Below the pieces are notes generated by a model. The model was not told where the DNA came from and did not search any database. It worked only from the letters and a program-made list of their open reading frames with translations. The position numbers were made by a program, and so were the translations under genes. DNA of 64,000 nt from Roseibium porphyridii (lineage in GTDB: Bacteria > Pseudomonadota > Alphaproteobacteria > Rhizobiales > Stappiaceae): positions 5,436,001 to 5,500,000 of the forward strand of contig NZ_CP120863.1 in assembly GCF_026191725.2 (NCBI RefSeq), given 5' to 3'. Below are positions 16,473 to 25,640 of this stretch, one piece after another. The first letter of the stretch is position 1. Each line of letters opens with the position of its first letter.

Positions 16473-18278
16473 ATGTCTATTTCCGAAAAAACAGCCGCGA
16501 ATATGACGACGCGAAGGATTGTCTTCTCTTTCCTTCTTCTCGTGAGCTTTGTGGGCCTCGCGGCGCTGATGACAGTGACCCTTTCACCGGGCGGCTATTC
16601 CGCGCTCGATCTGTTTATTCTCGTCTGTTTCATGATCACGCTTCCCTGGACGATCATCGGCTTCTGGAATGCGGTGATCGGCCTTTCGATCATGCGGCTC
16701 TCCAAGAACCCTGTAGAGGCTGTCTGCCCGATCGACCATGGCGATCCCAACGCACGCCTTAATAGCTCCACGGCTTTGCTTTCCTGTGTGCGCGATGAAG
16801 ACGCAGAAAGCCTTGAAGTCAATCTGAGCGCCATGGTCTCCCAACTGATCCGGGCAGGCCAGGCAGAGAACTTTACGCTTTACGTCTTGAGTGACACGTC
16901 GATGGACGACATCGCGTTGCAGGAGCAGCAGATGACGGCCCGCCTGTCCGAGCGCTTCGAAGGCCAGATGGACGTGGTTTACCGGCGGCGCACCGACAAC
17001 AAAGGCTTCAAGGCAGGCAACATCGAAGATTTCTGTGATCGGTGGGGCGACCAACATGACTTCGCGCTGGTGCTGGATGCTGACAGTTTCATGTCTGTCG
17101 AAGCGATTACCGGGCTCGTCAGACGTATGGAAGCCAATCCGAATGTTGGCATCCTGCAAAGCCTTGTGGTCGGCCTGCCGACCGACAGTGCGTTTGCACG
17201 TATTTTCCAGTTCGGCATGCGGCTTGGCATGCGCTCCTACACTATTGGCAGCGCCTGGTGGCAAGGCGATTGCGGACCTTACTGGGGTCACAATGCGGTT
17301 TTGCGCCTAAAGCCTTTCAAGGAACATTGCCGGTTGCCTGAGTTACCCGGCAAGGGGCCACTTTCCGGCGCGATCCTGTCCCATGACCAGGTGGAAGCTG
17401 TTCTGATGCGGCGCGCTGGCTACGAAGTTCGGGTTCTGCCGCTCGAAACCGGCAGCTATGAGGTCAATCCTCCTCATCTTCTGGAGTTTATCCGCCGCGA
17501 CCTGCGCTGGTGTCAGGGTAACCTGCAATACCGCCGGCTTTTGAACATGCCGGATCTCAAGCCTGTCAGCCGTGCGCAATTGGCACTCGCCATTTTGATG
17601 TTCCTCGGGTCTCCGGCCTGGATCGGCTTCATGACCGCGGCGGCTGTCCTTGGCATGGTGACCGACTATATGCCCTATCGCCCGGATACCGGAGCACTGC
17701 TCTTTTTCTCGGTGTTGACCATGGTGTTTGCGCCCAAGCTGGCTACGGTCGCCGATGTGCTTGCACGCGCAGACCTGCGCAAGGCATTTGGCGGTCCGGT
17801 GCGCGTGCTGCTCAGCGTTGGCGCTGAAATCCTTTATGCCGCGATGATCGCGCCGGTGATGGCCGTTGCCCATACACTCTTCATGGGCGGCTTGCTGTTC
17901 GGAAAAACCATCGGATGGGGCGCCCAGGCGCGCGGTGTCCGTCGGTTGCCCGTGGCCCTCGCACTTCAAAAACTCTGGCCGCAAACGCTTTTCGGCAGTG
18001 CAGGACTTCTCTGGCTGACCGGTCAGCCTATCGGGCTCGTCTGGCCAGTCATTCCGGTCGCCGTCGGTCCGTTGCTGGCATCGGTCATTGCGGTTGGCAC
18101 TTCAACCAAGACACTGGGCAAGCTTGCAATACGGTCGACGCTCTGGCGCATACCGGAGGAAAGCTCTCCACCACCGGAACTCGCTGACCTGCATCTGCCG
18201 GCGCTCACCAAAGGCCAGGTCCCTCCTGCAGACCAACAGGGCCTTGTCCAGGGAGACGCCAAGCCAGCAGAGGCTTGA
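16473..18278 (+). CDS. opgH: OpgH/MdoH-like periplasmic glucan glucosyltransferase
   Basis: Inner-membrane GT2 enzyme of 601 residues that polymerises the glucan backbone of osmoregulated periplasmic glucans from UDP-glucose. Two N-terminal helices come first. The catalytic domain has the DxD-type VLDADSFMS, the acceptor block GHNAVLRLKPF, the catalytic-base region ILSHDQVEAVLMRRAGYEV and the (R/Q)xxRW motif as RRDLRWCQGN. Further helices and a short proline-rich tail follow. It is shorter than E. coli OpgH (about 850 residues), lacking much of the N-terminal extension, as is common in alphaproteobacteria. A GTG at 16455 is an alternative start. No opgG-type partner lies next to it, which is unusual. 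An intrinsic terminator follows at once, so it is probably a single-gene unit. Confidence 0.9.
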   Translation: MSISEKTAANMTTRRIVFSFLLLVSFVGLAALMTVTLSPGGYSALDLFILVCFMITLPWTIIGFWNAVIGLSIMRLSKNPVEAVCPIDHGDPNARLNSSTALLSCVRDEDAESLEVNLSAMVSQLIRAGQAENFTLYVLSDTSMDDIALQEQQMTARLSERFEGQMDVVYRRRTDNKGFKAGNIEDFCDRWGDQHDFALVLDADSFMSVEAITGLVRRMEANPNVGILQSLVVGLPTDSAFARIFQFGMRLGMRSYTIGSAWWQGDCGPYWGHNAVLRLKPFKEHCRLPELPGKGPLSGAILSHDQVEAVLMRRAGYEVRVLPLETGSYEVNPPHLLEFIRRDLRWCQGNLQYRRLLNMPDLKPVSRAQLALAILMFLGSPAWIGFMTAAAVLGMVTDYMPYRPDTGALLFFSVLTMVFAPKLATVADVLARADLRKAFGGPVRVLLSVGAEILYAAMIAPVMAVAHTLFMGGLLFGKTIGWGAQARGVRRLPVALALQKLWPQTLFGSAGLLWLTGQPIGLVWPVIPVAVGPLLASVIAVGTSTKTLGKLAIRSTLWRIPEESSPPPELADLHLPALTKGQVPPADQQGLVQGDAKPAEA

Positions 18279-18302
18279 GGCAGATACATTTAAGGTACAC
18301 AC

Positions 18303-18335
18303 AAAAAGGACCGGCTTGACTGCCGGTCCTTTTTT
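18303..18335 (+). terminator. intrinsic terminator after opgH
   Basis: Eight-base stem GGACCGGC/GCCGGTCC with a 6-base loop, flanked by AAAAA and followed by six T residues. It also faces the end of ptsN and could serve both strands. Confidence 0.9.
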
Positions 18336-18357
18336 GTTTCAGCGCATGTCAGATGGT

Positions 18358-18825
18358 TCAAGCCGCGTTGGATGACGCAATCGGCTGGGTCAACAACGCA
18401 TAAATCTCTTCCGCATCGCCAGACGCGCGCAAGCCCTGGGTTACGTCGACATCTCGCAACTGGCGCGCGATGCGTGCCAGCGCCTTCAGATGATCAGCAC
18501 CCGCGCTCTCTGGCGCGAGCAGCAGGAAAACCAGATCGACAGGTTGGTCATCCAGGGAATCGAAATCAACCGGCTTCGTCAGTTTGGCGAAGAGGCCAAC
18601 CAGTTTGTCGAGACGCGTCAGCTTGCCATGCGGGATCGCTATGCCGTGACCGACACCCGTAGAGCCCAAACGCTCGCGTTGCAGCAGCGTATCGAAAATC
18701 TCACGTTCGGAAAGACCAGTCAGTTCCGCCGCCTTTGCGGCCAACTCTTGAATTGCCTGTTTCTTGCTCTTCGCTTTCAGTCCGGCAATGACTGCGTCTT
18801 TACCCAGAAGATCACTAAGATCCAT
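18358..18825 (-). CDS. ptsN: PtsN, nitrogen-regulatory EIIA(Ntr)
   Basis: Single EIIA domain of 155 residues, the output protein of the nitrogen phosphotransferase chain. The phosphorylated histidine is H66 in HGIAIPHGK, preceded by RERLGSTGVG, both diagnostic of EIIA(Ntr). In alphaproteobacteria it controls potassium transport, (p)ppGpp metabolism and other targets through protein contact. It lies 60 bases after hpf on the same strand and behind rpoN, the conserved order in which the gene was named. Full length with no oddities. Confidence 0.95.
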   Translation of the reverse strand: MDLSDLLGKDAVIAGLKAKSKKQAIQELAAKAAELTGLSEREIFDTLLQRERLGSTGVGHGIAIPHGKLTRLDKLVGLFAKLTKPVDFDSLDDQPVDLVFLLLAPESAGADHLKALARIARQLRDVDVTQGLRASGDAEEIYALLTQPIASSNAA

Positions 18826-18885
18826 ACTATCGCCTACAGTTTTCGGAAACCGGCTCCCAGCTGGAAGCCGGTCCCGTCCGCATCT

Positions 18886-19473
18886 TTATTCGGCAGCCTC
18901 ATTGGCTACCAGTGCCGGGTCTATCCACCCAATATTGCCATCGGACCGGCGATAAACAACATTGACACCGCCATTTGCCGCATTTTTGAACAGGACAACC
19001 GGTGCTTCGGTCAAATCAAGCTCCATGACCGCCATTCCGACAGTCATTGTCTTCACTTTTGCCGAGGTTTCTGCAATCACAAGTGGATTGAAGTCTGCCG
19101 GCACTTCCTCATCCTCGTCCGGGGACGCCAGAACGTAGGATGCTGCCTCAAAAGCTTCCCGGCCATTGCCATTATGGCCGTGATGGTCCTTCAGTTTGCG
19201 CTTGTAGCGCCGCAAACGTTTTTCAATCTTGTCAGCAGCAGCGTCAAAGCTGTTCCGCGGGTCCTGATCCTGTGCGGACACCTGAAGCACAATGCCGGTG
19301 TCCAGATGCAGGCTGCATTCTGACTTGAAGCCGTTACCTTCCCTGCTGAGTGTGACGTGGCCTGTGAAGCCGCCTGTGAAATACTTCGATAAGGCGTCCT
19401 CGATTCGGTCAGTGATGTGCTCGCGCAATGCATCGCCCACATCAACATGCTTACCCGAAATCCGCAAAGCCAT
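18886..19473 (-). CDS. hpf: long-form ribosome hibernation promoting factor
   Basis: Long HPF of about 195 residues that binds the decoding centre and joins 70S ribosomes into inactive 100S dimers in stationary phase. The N-terminal YfiA-like domain starts MALRISGKHVDVGDALREHI and contains the basic RLRRYKRKLKDHH segment. A polar linker leads to the dimerisation domain (VKTMTVGMAVMELD, VVYRRSDGNIGWIDP). The frame is open to 19542, but ATG 19473 has an AAGAGG ribosome site and begins the conserved domain. A good sigma-70 promoter is visible upstream. Between rpoN and ptsN as usual. Confidence 0.93.
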   Translation of the reverse strand: MALRISGKHVDVGDALREHITDRIEDALSKYFTGGFTGHVTLSREGNGFKSECSLHLDTGIVLQVSAQDQDPRNSFDAAADKIEKRLRRYKRKLKDHHGHNGNGREAFEAASYVLASPDEDEEVPADFNPLVIAETSAKVKTMTVGMAVMELDLTEAPVVLFKNAANGGVNVVYRRSDGNIGWIDPALVANEAAE

Positions 19474-19603
19474 GGGGACCTCTTCTTTTGTATTGTCTGA
19501 TACACCGGCCCTCTGCCGATGCTGAAACGCGTAACGTTTCAAGCGTACAGAATGGACCAGTCAGTGCCGAAGCGCCATCCCCTGTTTAACTCATGAGGGC
19601 GGT

Positions 19604-19632
19604 CCTATAATTGCGGCAGCTCAAAGAGTCAA
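19604..19632 (-). promoter_or_regulatory. predicted sigma-70 promoter of hpf
   Basis: On the minus strand TTGACT and TATAGG are separated by exactly 17 bases, about 130 bases before the hpf ATG. The -35 differs from consensus at one base and the -10 at two. The long leader could hold further control, but I see none. No sigma-54 (GG-N10-GC) element was found here. Confidence 0.6.
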
Positions 19633-19759
19633 TTAATAACAATTCGGCCAGCATTCGTTGCCGAACTACTGTGTAAAATCAGTGTATTGTTTCAGTGAAA
19701 CCGTCTGGTTCATTTTGGAAATTGCATCAAACGAACGCTTCAAAATGTCGTCACCAGCG

Positions 19760-21319
19760 TCATAGCCTGACATTTTTCTCGCGCCGCCTTTGTACCGACG
19801 AGCCGATTTTCATCGCCTCGCGATACTTGGCCACCGTCCGGCGGGCAATGTCGACGCCGTCATCCTTCAGAATTTTGACAATCGTATCGTCGGAAAGGAT
19901 CGATTTCGGGTCTTCTGCGTCAATCATCTGCTTGATTCTGTGACGGACAGATTCGGCGGAATGGGCATCGCCGCCAACTGTTGCGGAGATCGCAGAGGAG
20001 AAGAAATACTTCAGTTCAAAAATGCCTCTCGAAGTCGCCATGTACTTGTTGGACGTCACACGGCTAACGGTCGATTCATGCATTCCGATCGCTTCTGCGA
20101 TGGTCTTCAGGTTGAGCGGGCGCAGATGTTCAATGCCATAGGTCAGAAACCCGTCCTGTTGACGAACGATTTCCGTCGATACCTTCAAGATCGTCTTTGC
20201 CCGTTGGTCGAGGCTTTTGGCCAGCCAGTTGGCGGTCTGCAGCGATTCCGTCAGGTATTCCTTTTCCGTCTCTTCCCGTGCAGTTTTGACGATCCGTGCA
20301 TAGTAGGTCTGGTTGACGAGGACCTTCGGCAAGGTGTCGGAATTCAGTTCCACCGTCCAGGTGCCGTCATTTGCCTTTTTGACGAAGACGTCCGGTACGA
20401 CCGGTTGAACCAGAGAAGAACCAAATACGCTTCCCGGCTTGGGGTCCAGCGCACGGATCTCGGCGATCATCTCAACGAGATCTTCGTCATCTACGCCGCA
20501 GATTTTCTTCAGGCCCGCAAGGTCACGCTTGGCGAGCAGTTCAATGTTCTCAATCAGCGCTTCCATGGCCGGATCGAACCTGTTCTTGTCGATCAGCTGC
20601 AGTTTCAGGCACTCGGCGAGACCCCGTGCAAACACCCCTGCAGGCTCAAATGTCTGAAGCACGGCAAGCACGCTCTCGATCCGCGCAATATCAACGCCGA
20701 GTTGCTCGGCGGCTTCACCAAGGTCAATATAAAGATAGCCGTTTTCATCCAGGGAGTTGATCAGGTGACCGGCGATGAGTTTGTCTGCCTCGTCACTGAG
20801 AGCAAGGTTCATCTGCTCTTCGAGTGTTGTGCCGAGAGACGCTTCATCGGCAACAAATGCCTCCAGGTTATAGTCTTCCGAAGCACCGCCGCTGCTCACG
20901 TTTTTGTAACTGTCGCCAGCTTTGAGTAGAGCCGGATCCGGAGAGGCCGGAACACCAGGTTCATCTGGAAAAACGTTGCCGAGGTCAGTGTCCATGCGAG
21001 AGGCAATAGCTTCAGAGCCTGTTTCAAGGTCGCTTTGCATCCAGTCGCCGCTATTTGGCTCCTCAGTTGCCCCGTCAAACCCATCCGAAGTGCTGGCGCT
21101 GGCGTCGGAAGCGTTTTCCTGAACCGGTTCGGAGGAAGTCCCCTGTTCGCCTGGTTCGCCTTCACCTTTTTCTAAAAGCGGGTTTCGTTCCAGTTCGGCT
21201 TCGACGTAGGCAACGAGATCTAGGTTGGACATCTGCAAAAGCTTGATCGCCTGCATCAGCTGCGGCGTCATGATCAGCGACTGGCTTTGTCGCATCTCCA
21301 GCTTTGTTGAAATGGCCAT
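19760..21319 (-). CDS. rpoN: RNA polymerase sigma-54 factor
   Basis: Full-length RpoN of 519 residues. Region I is the glutamine- and leucine-rich start (LEMRQSQSLIMTPQLMQAIK), which contacts activators. An acidic region II (about 55-150, rich in S, D and E) follows, then the core-binding region III. Near the C-terminus are the helix-turn-helix ESTVSRVTSNKYM and the RpoN box ARRTVAKYREAMKI, which read the -12/-24 elements. It directs nitrogen, motility and carbon-use genes with enhancer-binding proteins. It is followed by hpf and ptsN and preceded by lptB, all on the minus strand, as in most alphaproteobacteria. Confidence 0.96.
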   Translation of the reverse strand: MAISTKLEMRQSQSLIMTPQLMQAIKLLQMSNLDLVAYVEAELERNPLLEKGEGEPGEQGTSSEPVQENASDASASTSDGFDGATEEPNSGDWMQSDLETGSEAIASRMDTDLGNVFPDEPGVPASPDPALLKAGDSYKNVSSGGASEDYNLEAFVADEASLGTTLEEQMNLALSDEADKLIAGHLINSLDENGYLYIDLGEAAEQLGVDIARIESVLAVLQTFEPAGVFARGLAECLKLQLIDKNRFDPAMEALIENIELLAKRDLAGLKKICGVDDEDLVEMIAEIRALDPKPGSVFGSSLVQPVVPDVFVKKANDGTWTVELNSDTLPKVLVNQTYYARIVKTAREETEKEYLTESLQTANWLAKSLDQRAKTILKVSTEIVRQQDGFLTYGIEHLRPLNLKTIAEAIGMHESTVSRVTSNKYMATSRGIFELKYFFSSAISATVGGDAHSAESVRHRIKQMIDAEDPKSILSDDTIVKILKDDGVDIARRTVAKYREAMKIGSSVQRRREKNVRL

Positions 21320-21408
21320 ATGCTTCTAGGGTGCCCGCGTTACCTAAGTGGTCTGGTTTTTGCTTATTCGTTTCAGACCGAGTGTATAACCTAGCGGGTC
21401 ACGAGTCA

Positions 21409-22206
21409 TCAAAGCGTAAATTGTTCACCCAAATAGAGCCTGCGGACATCAGGATTGGTGACAATTTCCTGCGGCAGGCCTTCTGTAAGCACTTCGCCTG
21501 CAGCGATAATATAAGCGCGGTCGATCAGACCGAGCGTTTCGCGAACATTGTGGTCGGTGATCAAGACACCGATGCCGCGCTGTGTCAGATGCCGCACAAG
21601 CTGCTGAATGTCGCCAACAGCGATCGGGTCAATACCCGCGAAAGGCTCATCAAGCAACATGAAGGATGGGCGGCTCGCCAGTGCGCGTGCAATTTCAACA
21701 CGCCGGCGCTCACCACCTGACAACGCTATACTGGGTGATTTGCGCAAGTGTGTCAGGCCGAATTCCGCCAACAGAGAGTCCAGCTCTTCGCGCCGTTTCT
21801 GCCGGTTTGGCTCAATCACCTCAAGAACGGCCCGGATGTTTTCCTCAACAGTCAACCCCCGGAAAATGGATGCTTCCTGCGGCAGATATCCGATGCCGAG
21901 ACGCGCGCGCCGATACATCGGCATCCGGGTGATGTTGAAGCCTTCAAGGGAAATCTGGCCCTGATCAGGCCGGATCAGCCCTGTGATCATATAAAAGGTC
22001 GTAGTCTTGCCCGCACCGTTCGGACCGAGAAGACCCACCGCTTCCCCCGGCTTGACAGTCAAGCTCACATATTTGACCACCTGACGACGGCCATAGGTCT
22101 TGCCTATCCCGTCTACCACCAGTGAACGGGAGAGATCCTCGTGCTCACCACGCTGCCCCGGTGCGCCAACCGTCAAGTCGTCAAATTCCGTGGAGGTTTT
22201 TTTCAC
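21409..22206 (-). CDS. lptB: LptB, ATPase of the LPS transport complex
   Basis: ABC ATPase of 265 residues that powers extraction of LPS from the inner membrane as part of LptB2FGC. Walker A is [11 protein letters not shown], the signature [15 protein letters not shown], Walker [14 protein letters not shown] and the switch histidine is in [10 protein letters not shown] 20-residue polar N-terminal extension is common in alphaproteobacteria. It follows lptA after 81 bases and precedes rpoN by 89 bases. Confidence 0.96.
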   Translation of the reverse strand: MKKTSTEFDDLTVGAPGQRGEHEDLSRSLVVDGIGKTYGRRQVVKYVSLTVKPGEAVGLLGPNGAGKTTTFYMITGLIRPDQGQISLEGFNITRMPMYRRARLGIGYLPQEASIFRGLTVEENIRAVLEVIEPNRQKRREELDSLLAEFGLTHLRKSPSIALSGGERRRVEIARALASRPSFMLLDEPFAGIDPIAVGDIQQLVRHLTQRGIGVLITDHNVRETLGLIDRAYIIAAGEVLTEGLPQEIVTNPDVRRLYLGEQFTL

Positions 22207-22287
22207 CGATGCGCCGTCCGTCCGATCCTTACCGCAGCTTCACATAGGTGCTGCGAGGGGAGCTGTCGAGTCAGATAAACAAGCAAC

Positions 22288-22863
22288 TCAATTGCCTTCT
22301 ACGCTGTTAGGTAGAATTCGGACCTTCACCCGGCCGCTTCCGCCGCCGCTTTCCGCCGATACGTTGCCCTGACCGGCGGTCAGGTTCGCCTGACCCGTTT
22401 TCAAATTGACTGTCAGCTTGTTGCCAACCACAACGTTAGGCCCTTGACTGAGCACAACTTCCCGGCCGGTCATGACCATAATTTCGCGGTTCATATCGAA
22501 ACTCGCCGCATCGCCCTTTGCCGTTTGATCCTTGGAGGCGATATAGACACCACCTGCGGCCTCCAGACGCGAGATCTTCTGCTGGACGGCCGATTCATTT
22601 GTCGTGTCACTCGCAGAGCCCGCATAAAAGACCTTTAGCCGCTCCGTTTTGAGGCTTGTTTCCCCCTGGGTAACAACCACATCGCCAACAAATGTCGCAG
22701 TGCTGTTGTTGTCTTCCACCCGAAGTTCACTTGCTTCAATCTCAATGGGCTGTCCGTCGTTCGACCCGAACCCGGCAAAAGCGTCGGAAAAAGTCTGCGC
22801 CCCTGCTGCGCTGGCGAAGAGCACGGACACAGCAGCGATCGCGAATAGTTTGAGAGATTTCAT
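22288..22863 (-). CDS. lptA: LptA, periplasmic LPS bridge protein
   Basis: Secreted protein of 191 residues with a signal peptide ending in SAAGA (about residue 22) and an OstA/LptA beta-jellyroll (PIEIEASELRVEDNNSTATF, GDVVVTQGETSLKTERLKVFY). It forms part of the periplasmic bridge that carries LPS from LptC to LptD. Its ATG overlaps the stop of lptC by 4 bases. The glycine- and serine-rich C-terminal stretch SAESGGGSGRVKVRI is typical of alphaproteobacterial LptA. Confidence 0.92.
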   Translation of the reverse strand: MKSLKLFAIAAVSVLFASAAGAQTFSDAFAGFGSNDGQPIEIEASELRVEDNNSTATFVGDVVVTQGETSLKTERLKVFYAGSASDTTNESAVQQKISRLEAAGGVYIASKDQTAKGDAASFDMNREIMVMTGREVVLSQGPNVVVGNKLTVNLKTGQANLTAGQGNVSAESGGGSGRVKVRILPNSVEGN

Positions 22864-23552
22864 TGGTTCCCGTCCTCAGCAGCCGGATTGAGCGTCATTT
22901 TAATGCCGTCCGAAAACCGGACGAGACCCTTGTTCTGATCATAAGAAAGCTTACCGGCAACAACGTGACCCTGGTCGGAACGGATAGAGATGGGCTCCGA
23001 TGTGGACAGGGCGCCGTTGTTCAGGTCCACTTGTACTTCCGAGAGATCCACTGTGTAGCCTTCGCTCCACTCCAGCTGGATACCCTCATAAAGGCGCAGC
23101 GTTTCCGCTGCGTTGTTGTAGGTGCCTTTCAAGGCGATGATTTCCGCGCTTTCATCAGCGCTCAGCACGATATCGGCGCGTATTGTCTCAAGATCGATGA
23201 TCCGGGGGTCGCTCAACCGTTGTATCGCTCTGCTTGCGGTCACCTTGTAAGAGCGCTCGCCATCATGCCCTGAGAGCTCAGGGTGATCCATCACCAGACC
23301 TTCGCTGGTCAGCATCATGTTGGCAGCGCCAAAACTGTTCAGAAAATTGAACAACACCACAAGTGCGACCATCCCCCCGAGGATAAGAAGACCTATTCCC
23401 GGTAGCAGCCAGCGTAATATGCGCACCATCAGGCTGTGCCTTCTCGCAACGCGCTGCGCCTTGCTTGGCTTCCGCCTGTGAGTTGCTTCTGCAGGGAATT
23501 CAGTGACTGCTGTCAAAAAAGTCTCCGATTTGTCGCCGGCACCGCCCGTCAA
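22860..23552 (-). CDS. lptC: LptC, inner-membrane LPS transport protein
   Basis: Protein of 230 residues with a basic cytoplasmic N-terminus, one helix (LLPGIGLLILGGMVALVVLF, about 50-69) and a periplasmic LptC/YrbK jellyroll. The TSEGLVMDHPELSG segment and repeated YKVTASRAIQ-type strands are characteristic. It receives LPS from LptB2FG and hands it to LptA. It starts 15 bases after the end of the RNase D gene, so rnd-lptC-lptA-lptB form one minus-strand run. Confidence 0.92.
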   Translation of the reverse strand: MTGGAGDKSETFLTAVTEFPAEATHRRKPSKAQRVARRHSLMVRILRWLLPGIGLLILGGMVALVVLFNFLNSFGAANMMLTSEGLVMDHPELSGHDGERSYKVTASRAIQRLSDPRIIDLETIRADIVLSADESAEIIALKGTYNNAAETLRLYEGIQLEWSEGYTVDLSEVQVDLNNGALSTSEPISIRSDQGHVVAGKLSYDQNKGLVRFSDGIKMTLNPAAEDGNQ

Positions 23553-23567
23553 GCAGAACCGGAAAGA

Positions 23568-24188
23568 TCAGGAATGCGCAAAGATGTCATTGTCTTCCCA
23601 TCCCTTAAGATCAAGTTCGGCACGCGTCGGCAAAAAGTCAAAGCATGCTTTGGCGATGTGTTCACGTTCTTCCCGCTTGAGCATCGCCTGGAGCCGATCC
23701 CTCAGATCATGAAGATAGAGCACATCTGACGCCGCATAGGCCAATTGTGCATCAGACAAAGTCTCGGCCGCCCAATCGGAACTCTGCTGCTGTTTGGAAA
23801 GTTCCACTCCAAGCAGCTCGCGGGTAATGTCCTTCAAACCATGACGATCTGTGTATGTGCGCACCAGCTTCGACGCAATTTTGGTGCACCAGACAGGTGA
23901 CACACGGATATCCAGATAGTGCTTCAAGACGGCAACATCAAATCTGGCAAAATGAAAAATCTTCGGTTTCGATGGATCTGTCATCAATGCGGCAAGGTTG
24001 GGCGCATCTGCCTGACCGCGCGCGATCTGAACCACATCTGCGGACCCGTCGCCAGGTGAAAGCTGAACGACACAGAGCCTGTCACGATGAGGATTGAGGC
24101 CAAGCGTTTCGGAATCGACCGCTACTGCACTTGCCTTTTCGTAAGCGCTCAGATCAGGGAGATCTCCCTTGTGGTAGCGGATGGTCAT
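23568..24188 (-). CDS. rnd: RNase D-type 3'-5' exonuclease (short form)
   Basis: DEDDy exonuclease of about 206 residues without the HRDC domains of E. coli RNase D, the usual short alphaproteobacterial form. Metal-binding acidic residues are in AVDSETLG (ExoI), HFARFDVAVL (ExoII) and YAASDVLYLHDL (ExoIII, with the catalytic tyrosine). It trims 3' ends of tRNA and other RNAs. ATG at 24188 (MTIRYHKGDLP) is chosen over the open upstream ATG at 24212 because it begins the conserved domain. Confidence 0.9.
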   Translation of the reverse strand: MTIRYHKGDLPDLSAYEKASAVAVDSETLGLNPHRDRLCVVQLSPGDGSADVVQIARGQADAPNLAALMTDPSKPKIFHFARFDVAVLKHYLDIRVSPVWCTKIASKLVRTYTDRHGLKDITRELLGVELSKQQQSSDWAAETLSDAQLAYAASDVLYLHDLRDRLQAMLKREEREHIAKACFDFLPTRAELDLKGWEDNDIFAHS

Positions 24189-24314
24189 GTCGAATTGTCT
24201 CCTGTCGCCCATACGGCCAAAGCATCAAAATGTTTGACCGTCAGGTAAAACATGGAACGACGTGTGGCAAGCGGATTGGTAGCTGGATCAATTTCCGCAG
24301 GGGAAATGCGACCT

Positions 24315-24770
24315 TCACTTCTTGATGCGAAACGCCTCGTGACAGCTTTTGCAGGTGTTCCCGAGTGTGCCGAAGGCCTCGGCGACCTGTGATTTGTCTC
24401 CACCTTCGTCGGCCGTGCTTTTCAAAGTCAACGCGGCAACCTGAAGATCATCGGCAAGTGTTTGAAACTTCGCCCATTCCGTCCAGATCGCGGAACTTGC
24501 CTCTGTTGGCGGATGCAGGCTGTCTTCAGGGAAGAGCTTCAACATGGCTGCACCGCCATGTTTTGCAATAGCTTCACCAGCAACCGATACCCGGGCCAGA
24601 TCCAGCTCGCCGGACTTCAACATGGTGCCGACAGCCTTCACGTGATCTCCGATTTCGGACATTGCATCCATGCGCTCCTTGACGATGCCAGTTGCGCCGG
24701 TATGCGCCAATGCCGTCCCCACCGCAACCAGGGTACCCAGCAGTGCAATTCCTGTTTGTCCCAATTTCAT
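24315..24770 (-). CDS. class II c-type cytochrome (c556/c'-like)
   Basis: Periplasmic four-helix cytochrome of 151 residues. A signal peptide ends at VGTALA (about residue 22) and the single haem motif CKSCH (C140-H144) is near the C-terminus, as in cytochromes c' and c556. The N-terminal helix has ERMDAMSEIG, whose methionine (M34) could be the sixth ligand of a c556 type. It is the last gene of the copper operon, 10 bases after the class I cytochrome gene. Such proteins have been linked to electron transfer or NO binding; a role in copper stress is suggested by position only. Confidence 0.85.
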   Translation of the reverse strand: MKLGQTGIALLGTLVAVGTALAHTGATGIVKERMDAMSEIGDHVKAVGTMLKSGELDLARVSVAGEAIAKHGGAAMLKLFPEDSLHPPTEASSAIWTEWAKFQTLADDLQVAALTLKSTADEGGDKSQVAEAFGTLGNTCKSCHEAFRIKK

Positions 24771-24780
24771 TCATTGGCTC

Positions 24781-25209
24781 CTAGTAGATCCCGTTCGCGC
24801 GTTGGAGTTCTCGAACAAAGACCACAATGCGCTCAACGTCCCGCGGGCTGGCGTTTTGCACCGGAGGCATGTCGCCAAACGGCCAATGATGCGCTCTGAC
24901 GCCTTGTTTGGCCGCAACAAAGAATGCTCCGTCACTGTGGTGATTTGGCTCGTAGATCCTGTGAACGAGCGGTGGGCCGAAACCTTCTTTTCCTACGGCA
25001 TTGTCGCCATGGCACGCCGAACAGTTTTCCTGAAACAATTTTTGCCCCGTTCTGGCCTGTTCCGACAACGCCGGAATGGTGACTTTGACCATCGGCACAC
25101 CTTGCCCTGGATATTTACGTTCACCGGTGTCATTGAATTGTGTGGCGAGAGCCAAGACCAGAATTGTCGCCAGCCCAACCGCGACAACAGCCAATCTCCG
25201 CACCGTCAC
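24781..25209 (-). CDS. class I c-type cytochrome, membrane-anchored
   Basis: Cytochrome of 142 residues with an N-terminal hydrophobic segment (residues 5-23) lacking a clean signal peptidase site, so probably an anchor. The haem motif is NCSACHGDNAVG (C63, C66, H67) and the sixth ligand is probably M114 in GDMPPV. TGQKLFQENCSACHG is the usual start of the class I fold. Its ATG overlaps the cueR stop by 4 bases (ATGA), which ties its translation to the copper regulator. It may accept electrons from a periplasmic copper or sulphur oxidation step; this is inference. Confidence 0.87.
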   Translation of the reverse strand: MTVRRLAVVAVGLATILVLALATQFNDTGERKYPGQGVPMVKVTIPALSEQARTGQKLFQENCSACHGDNAVGKEGFGPPLVHRIYEPNHHSDGAFFVAAKQGVRAHHWPFGDMPPVQNASPRDVERIVVFVRELQRANGIY

Positions 25210-25631
25210 TTGCCCTTTTCCTTGAGGCCGTCAACTGCGGCAGGCCTTTGCCCTGCGAGATCATCAATTATCGGGCAGTCGGGCCGATTGTCGCCGTGAC
25301 AGGCTTCCGCAAGATCAGAGAGAACCCGTTTCAACGATTTCAGCTCGCCAATCTTGCGATCGACCTCACGGATTTTCGCCTGTGTCAGTTTCTTGACGTC
25401 CGCACTGGCACGGTTCCTGTCGCCATAAAGCGACAGCAACTCACGGCACTCTTCTATTGAAAATCCGAGGCTTCGCGCCCTTTGAAGAAATTTAAGCCGC
25501 TCCAGATCAGAACTTGAGAATTCCCGGTAACCGTTTTCGCTCCGCTGCGGGAGCACCAGTCCGATGTCTTCATAATATCGGATGGTCTTGACCGGTAACC
25601 CGCTTTGTTCAGCTGCTGATCCGATATTCAT
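25206..25631 (-). CDS. cueR: CueR/HmrR-type copper-responsive MerR regulator
   Basis: MerR-family activator of 141 residues. It has the winged helix (MNIGSAAEQSGLPVKTIRYY), the long dimerisation helix and the two copper-binding cysteines C111 and C119 in the ACHGDNRPDCPI loop, spaced as in CueR. It senses Cu(I), Ag(I) or Au(I) and twists promoters with 19-bp spacers into active form. It lies 9 bases after the copper ATPase gene and overlaps the cytochrome gene, so it is autoregulated if the upstream promoter at 28030-28060 is its target. Confidence 0.93.
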   Translation of the reverse strand: MNIGSAAEQSGLPVKTIRYYEDIGLVLPQRSENGYREFSSSDLERLKFLQRARSLGFSIEECRELLSLYGDRNRASADVKKLTQAKIREVDRKIGELKSLKRVLSDLAEACHGDNRPDCPIIDDLAGQRPAAVDGLKEKGK

Positions 25632-25640
25632 CTGACCGCC

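Noticed and set aside
19474..19759. sigma-54 promoter in front of hpf
   Set aside because: I searched for GG-N10-GC with TGGCAC/TTGC-like context and found none; a sigma-70 pair fits instead.
19790..20929. 379-codon plus-strand frame opposite rpoN
   Set aside because: Shadow of the firmly identified rpoN gene; composition is unlike protein-coding sequence.
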